Part shown: positions 4,382 through 5,762 of the stretch, piece by piece
Position numbering within the stretch: position 1 is the first letter of the stretch
How the letters are laid out: every line of letters starts with the position of its first letter
Assembly (NCBI GenBank): GCA_021827445.1
Contig: JAKAVW010000212.1
Coordinates: 1 to 5,762, forward strand
DNA: 5,762 bases
Source of the DNA: Pseudomonadota bacterium
Lineage (GTDB): Bacteria > Pseudomonadota > Gammaproteobacteria > Acidithiobacillales > Acidithiobacillaceae
Direction: 5' to 3'
The notes under the pieces: model-generated
The model's input: only the letters and a program-made list of their open reading frames with translations
Told to the model about the DNA's origin: nothing
Database searches by the model: none
Made by a program: the position numbers and the translations under genes

Positions 4382-5002
4382 ACCGGATTGTCGCGTTGGA
4401 TGTGGATGGTGTTCTGACCGATTTCGATGCGCACCTGGCGGCAATGCGCGGAGCAGGTGTTGGGCCGCGTTGTTCCGCAAGTCCATGAGGATCACCAGCT
4501 ATGGACGCGGTACGGTCTGACCCGGCAGGAATGTGACGCGGTATGGCGGGCCTATCACAATGACGAGTGGTCCCGCTTGCCTCTGTATGTACACGCGGCG
4601 GACCTGATCTATGCCCTGGAGGATCTGGGCTGCACGGTCTGGGCGGTGACCAGCATTGATGTGCGGCATCACGCCGACCGGGCGCGGTCGCTACATGGGC
4701 TGATTCCGGCGAAGCGTGTCCTGTGTGTTGGTCATGCCGCGCCTGCCCGCGACAAGGCGGATGTCCTGCACCACCTGGGGGCCGTGGCGTTCCTCGACGA
4801 CCATCCGGCCAACGCCAACGCGGCTTCCGCCGGCAGGGCTGCCGCCAGCATGGCCATGGGGTCGGTTCTGCTGTCTGTGCTGCTGGATCGCGGCTACAAA
4901 GATTTGGAAGCCCCGGAGCATGGGGTGACGGTAATCGACGATCCGATGGATTTCCCGGTGCTGGTGGAAAGTTTGCTGAGGCGGACGGGGAGGGCGGCAT
5001 GA
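4378..5002 (+). pseudogene. HAD-superfamily (5'-nucleotidase-like) phosphatase, frameshifted
   Basis: The gene starts at ATG 4378 (tggagg at 4368-4373) but its frame stops at 4488 after 36 codons. The rest continues in the +1 frame to 5002. Removing one A at 4443-4444 (gcaatgc to gcatgc) restores a 207-residue protein. The restored protein has motif I DVDGV (Asp8, Asp10), motif II AVTS (Thr91), motif III Lys126 in ARDKADVL and motif IV FLDDHPAN (Asp140, Asp141). This is the full haloacid dehalogenase-fold set, and the FLDDHPAN region resembles NT5C/deoxyribonucleotidase-type enzymes. Those remove phosphate from nucleoside monophosphates; the substrate here is inferred. No slippery heptamer is visible, so mutation or a sequencing error is likelier than programmed frameshifting. 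The intact remainder suggests that the event is recent. Confidence 0.8.
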
Positions 5003-5070
5003 ACAGTACGCACCGGATGATCCAGTTACGCAAGCGCATAACAAAGAAGGAGCAAAAATGTTGTTCATAG
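4999..5070 (+). CDS. Possible 23-residue basic micropeptide
   Basis: A short frame starts at ATG 4999, overlapping the HAD stop as ATGA, with ggggaggg at 4987-4994 four bases upstream. It encodes a basic peptide (IQLRKRITKKEQK) ending CCS and overlaps the following start at 5058 by 13 bases. The coupling and ribosome binding site match the operon's other genes, but it could also be the remains of a longer gene cut short by the rearrangement at this end. No homology is known to me. Confidence 0.35.
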   Translation: MNSTHRMIQLRKRITKKEQKCCS

Positions 5071-5161
5071 AACCTCAAGCTGGCCCCGCACCTGTCCTGC
5101 AAGTCATTGACTCGGCCCGCCGGGAACTCGACATCGGCGTCTATTACCTGTACGACCGCAA
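5058..5161 (+). pseudogene. Truncated phospholipase D-like protein (N-terminal fragment)
   Basis: Translation from ATG 5058 (aaggag at 5047-5052) begins MLFIEPQAGPAPVLQVIDSA and continues RRELDIGVYYLYDRK. This matches the opening beta-alpha-beta of PLD/cardiolipin-synthase-like proteins, in which 'I.SA...(I/L)DI..YYL.D' leads toward the first HKD motif. After about 34 residues the similarity stops abruptly. The same frame runs on as unrelated sequence to a stop at 5241-5243, over a transposase fragment in another frame. Both HKD catalytic motifs are missing, so no enzyme can be made. PLD-like nucleases or lipid enzymes occur on conjugative elements, which fits the setting. Start and ribosome binding site are intact, so a short useless peptide may still be translated. 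Confidence 0.68.
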
Positions 5162-5344
5162 GGTGCCCGCTGGACCAAAAAGAACGGCTGCAGTTTCTTC
5201 GGATACAAGAACCATATTAATGTGGACAAGCGCCACAAACTGATTCATCAGTACGTGGTCACGGATGCCGCTGTGCACGACAGTCAGTACCTGGAAGCGC
5301 TTCTGGGCCCGGAGAATCAGGGCGTACAGGTTTTTGCGGACAGT
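5159..5344 (+). mobile_element. Internal fragment of an IS5-family transposase gene
   Basis: Read in the frame beginning at 5159, this segment encodes ARWTKKNGCSFFGYKNHINV, then DKRHKLIHQYVVTDAAVHDS, then QYLEALLGPENQGVQVFADS. That is the block around the second catalytic Asp of IS5-group DDE transposases (usual form ARWTKKNGKSFYGYKNH...VTDAS.HDSQ...WADSAYRS). Only 62 codons remain, with no start, no first catalytic Asp block, no final YRS-E block and no terminal inverted repeats. The expected AYRS after FADS is replaced by MSRIS, so similarity ends at about 5344. It is an inactive remnant, not a mobile IS. Its left boundary coincides with the break in the PLD-like gene. Confidence 0.8.
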
Positions 5345-5354
5345 ATGAGCCGGA

Positions 5355-5762
5355 TTAGTGCGCTGGTTTTCCAAGAAGCAGGAACTCGCGCAAGGTCATT
5401 ACCCGCAAAGGCAGGTCACGGAGATCCATTAGCGGCCCAAAATGCCGGACGTCTCCGGTCAGCAGTGCATCCACGCCTGCCGCCACAGCTGCGGCCAATA
5501 CCGGCAAGTCCTTGGCGTTCAGGTCCACTGGAAAAGCCACATTTTCAGCATGAGCAACGACCTTCACGTCTGCCAGTTTTGTTTCGAGGTTGGCCAGTGC
5601 CGACGGGCGCTTGTTCTCAATGTTGCGGCGAGCCTCAATGAGGCAATAGGCGCTACTGCACAGGACAACTTTTCTCTGCTGTGCTAATTCCCAGAGCATC
5701 GCAAAGGCTTCGCCACCGAGAGCAGCAGAAAACAGGATGTTGGCATCCAGGAAAACAGTGAC
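5355..5762 (-). CDS. PIN-domain (VapC-like) toxin, 5' end outside window
   Basis: The minus-strand frame is open from the window's right edge to a stop at 5355-5357, with 135 residues visible. An internal Met at 5699 is not the real start, because the frame continues upstream into VTVFLDANILFSAA, the first conserved PIN strand with its catalytic Asp (visible residue 6). The other acidic residues are present: Glu43 in LIEARRNIE, Asp85 in NAKDLPVLAAA and Asp104 in LLTGDVRHF. These make the metal-binding site of a PIN ribonuclease. The end (LRVMTLREFLL) is the usual last strand and helix of 'putative toxin component, PIN family' proteins. Such toxins cleave RNA and are held in check by an antitoxin, usually encoded just upstream, here beyond the right edge. 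It runs opposite to the main operon and looks intact. Confidence 0.82.
   Translation of the reverse strand, partial: VTVFLDANILFSAALGGEAFAMLWELAQQRKVVLCSSAYCLIEARRNIENKRPSALANLETKLADVKVVAHAENVAFPVDLNAKDLPVLAAAVAAGVDALLTGDVRHFGPLMDLRDLPLRVMTLREFLLLGKPAH

Noticed and set aside
4435..4460. Programmed ribosomal frameshift in the HAD gene
   Set aside because: No slippery heptamer or obvious downstream pseudoknot was seen at the frame change; a one-base insertion explains it more simply.
4287..5102. Long open frame on the minus strand (271 codons)
   Set aside because: It lies opposite the HAD gene, whose catalytic motifs are clear on the + strand. The minus product is Pro/Arg/His-rich with no motif, as expected of an antisense reading of GC-rich coding sequence.
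5222..5641. + strand open frame of 139 codons starting at GTG 5222
   Set aside because: Only its first part is the IS5 transposase remnant. After about 5344 it is antisense to the PIN gene and has no meaning of its own.

Overview
The window looks like an accessory, phage- or ICE/plasmid-like region of a fairly GC-rich Gram-negative bacterium. A proteobacterium, possibly Acidithiobacillus-like, is a guess from gene style only and no marker proves it. Positions 1 to about 5070 hold one almost unbroken + strand run of very small genes. Most encode 66-160 residues, have a clear AAGGAG/GGAGG-type ribosome binding site, and are spaced by a few bases or joined by ATGA stop-start overlaps. No transcription factor, convincing promoter or terminator was found, so the run is probably read as part of a longer operon that starts left of the window.

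Layout. 2-814: the end of an unrecognised gene, a Cys-rich peptide gene, and two small hypothetical genes. 708-1143: a small membrane-anchored peptide gene that overlaps a ribosome-modulation-factor (Rmf)-like gene. 1147-2169: a hypothetical gene and a DUF262 (ParB/GmrS-N-like) gene with the DGQQR motif. These two share a duplicated 5' end. 2195-3414: a Cys-rich peptide, an acidic peptide, a coiled-coil peptide, a zinc-ribbon protein of a common phage type, and a basic helical peptide; a 16-bp tandem repeat sits at one of the gene junctions. 3395-4381: a phage-type protein with a GDPVDVANF motif and a protein with a C-terminal CxxC/His cluster. 4378-5002: a HAD-fold (5'-nucleotidase-like) phosphatase gene with all four motifs, broken by a single-base frameshift near 4443. 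5058 onward is a scrap zone: the first ~34 codons of a phospholipase D-like gene run directly into an internal fragment of an IS5-family transposase. Next comes a minus-strand PIN-domain (VapC-like) toxin gene that is open at the right edge of the window.

The genes do not form a pathway I can name. The mixture (Rmf-like, DUF262, several small Cys-rich proteins, a phage GDPVDVANF protein, a HAD phosphatase) resembles the early or accessory small-gene cargo of phages and conjugative elements, which often acts on host translation, nucleotides or defence. That functional reading is inference. The right end is decaying (frameshift, truncated PLD, IS remnant) and seems to mark the edge of the intact cargo operon, where it meets a toxin-antitoxin-type locus on the other strand. 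No stretch over 300 bases lacks a gene.
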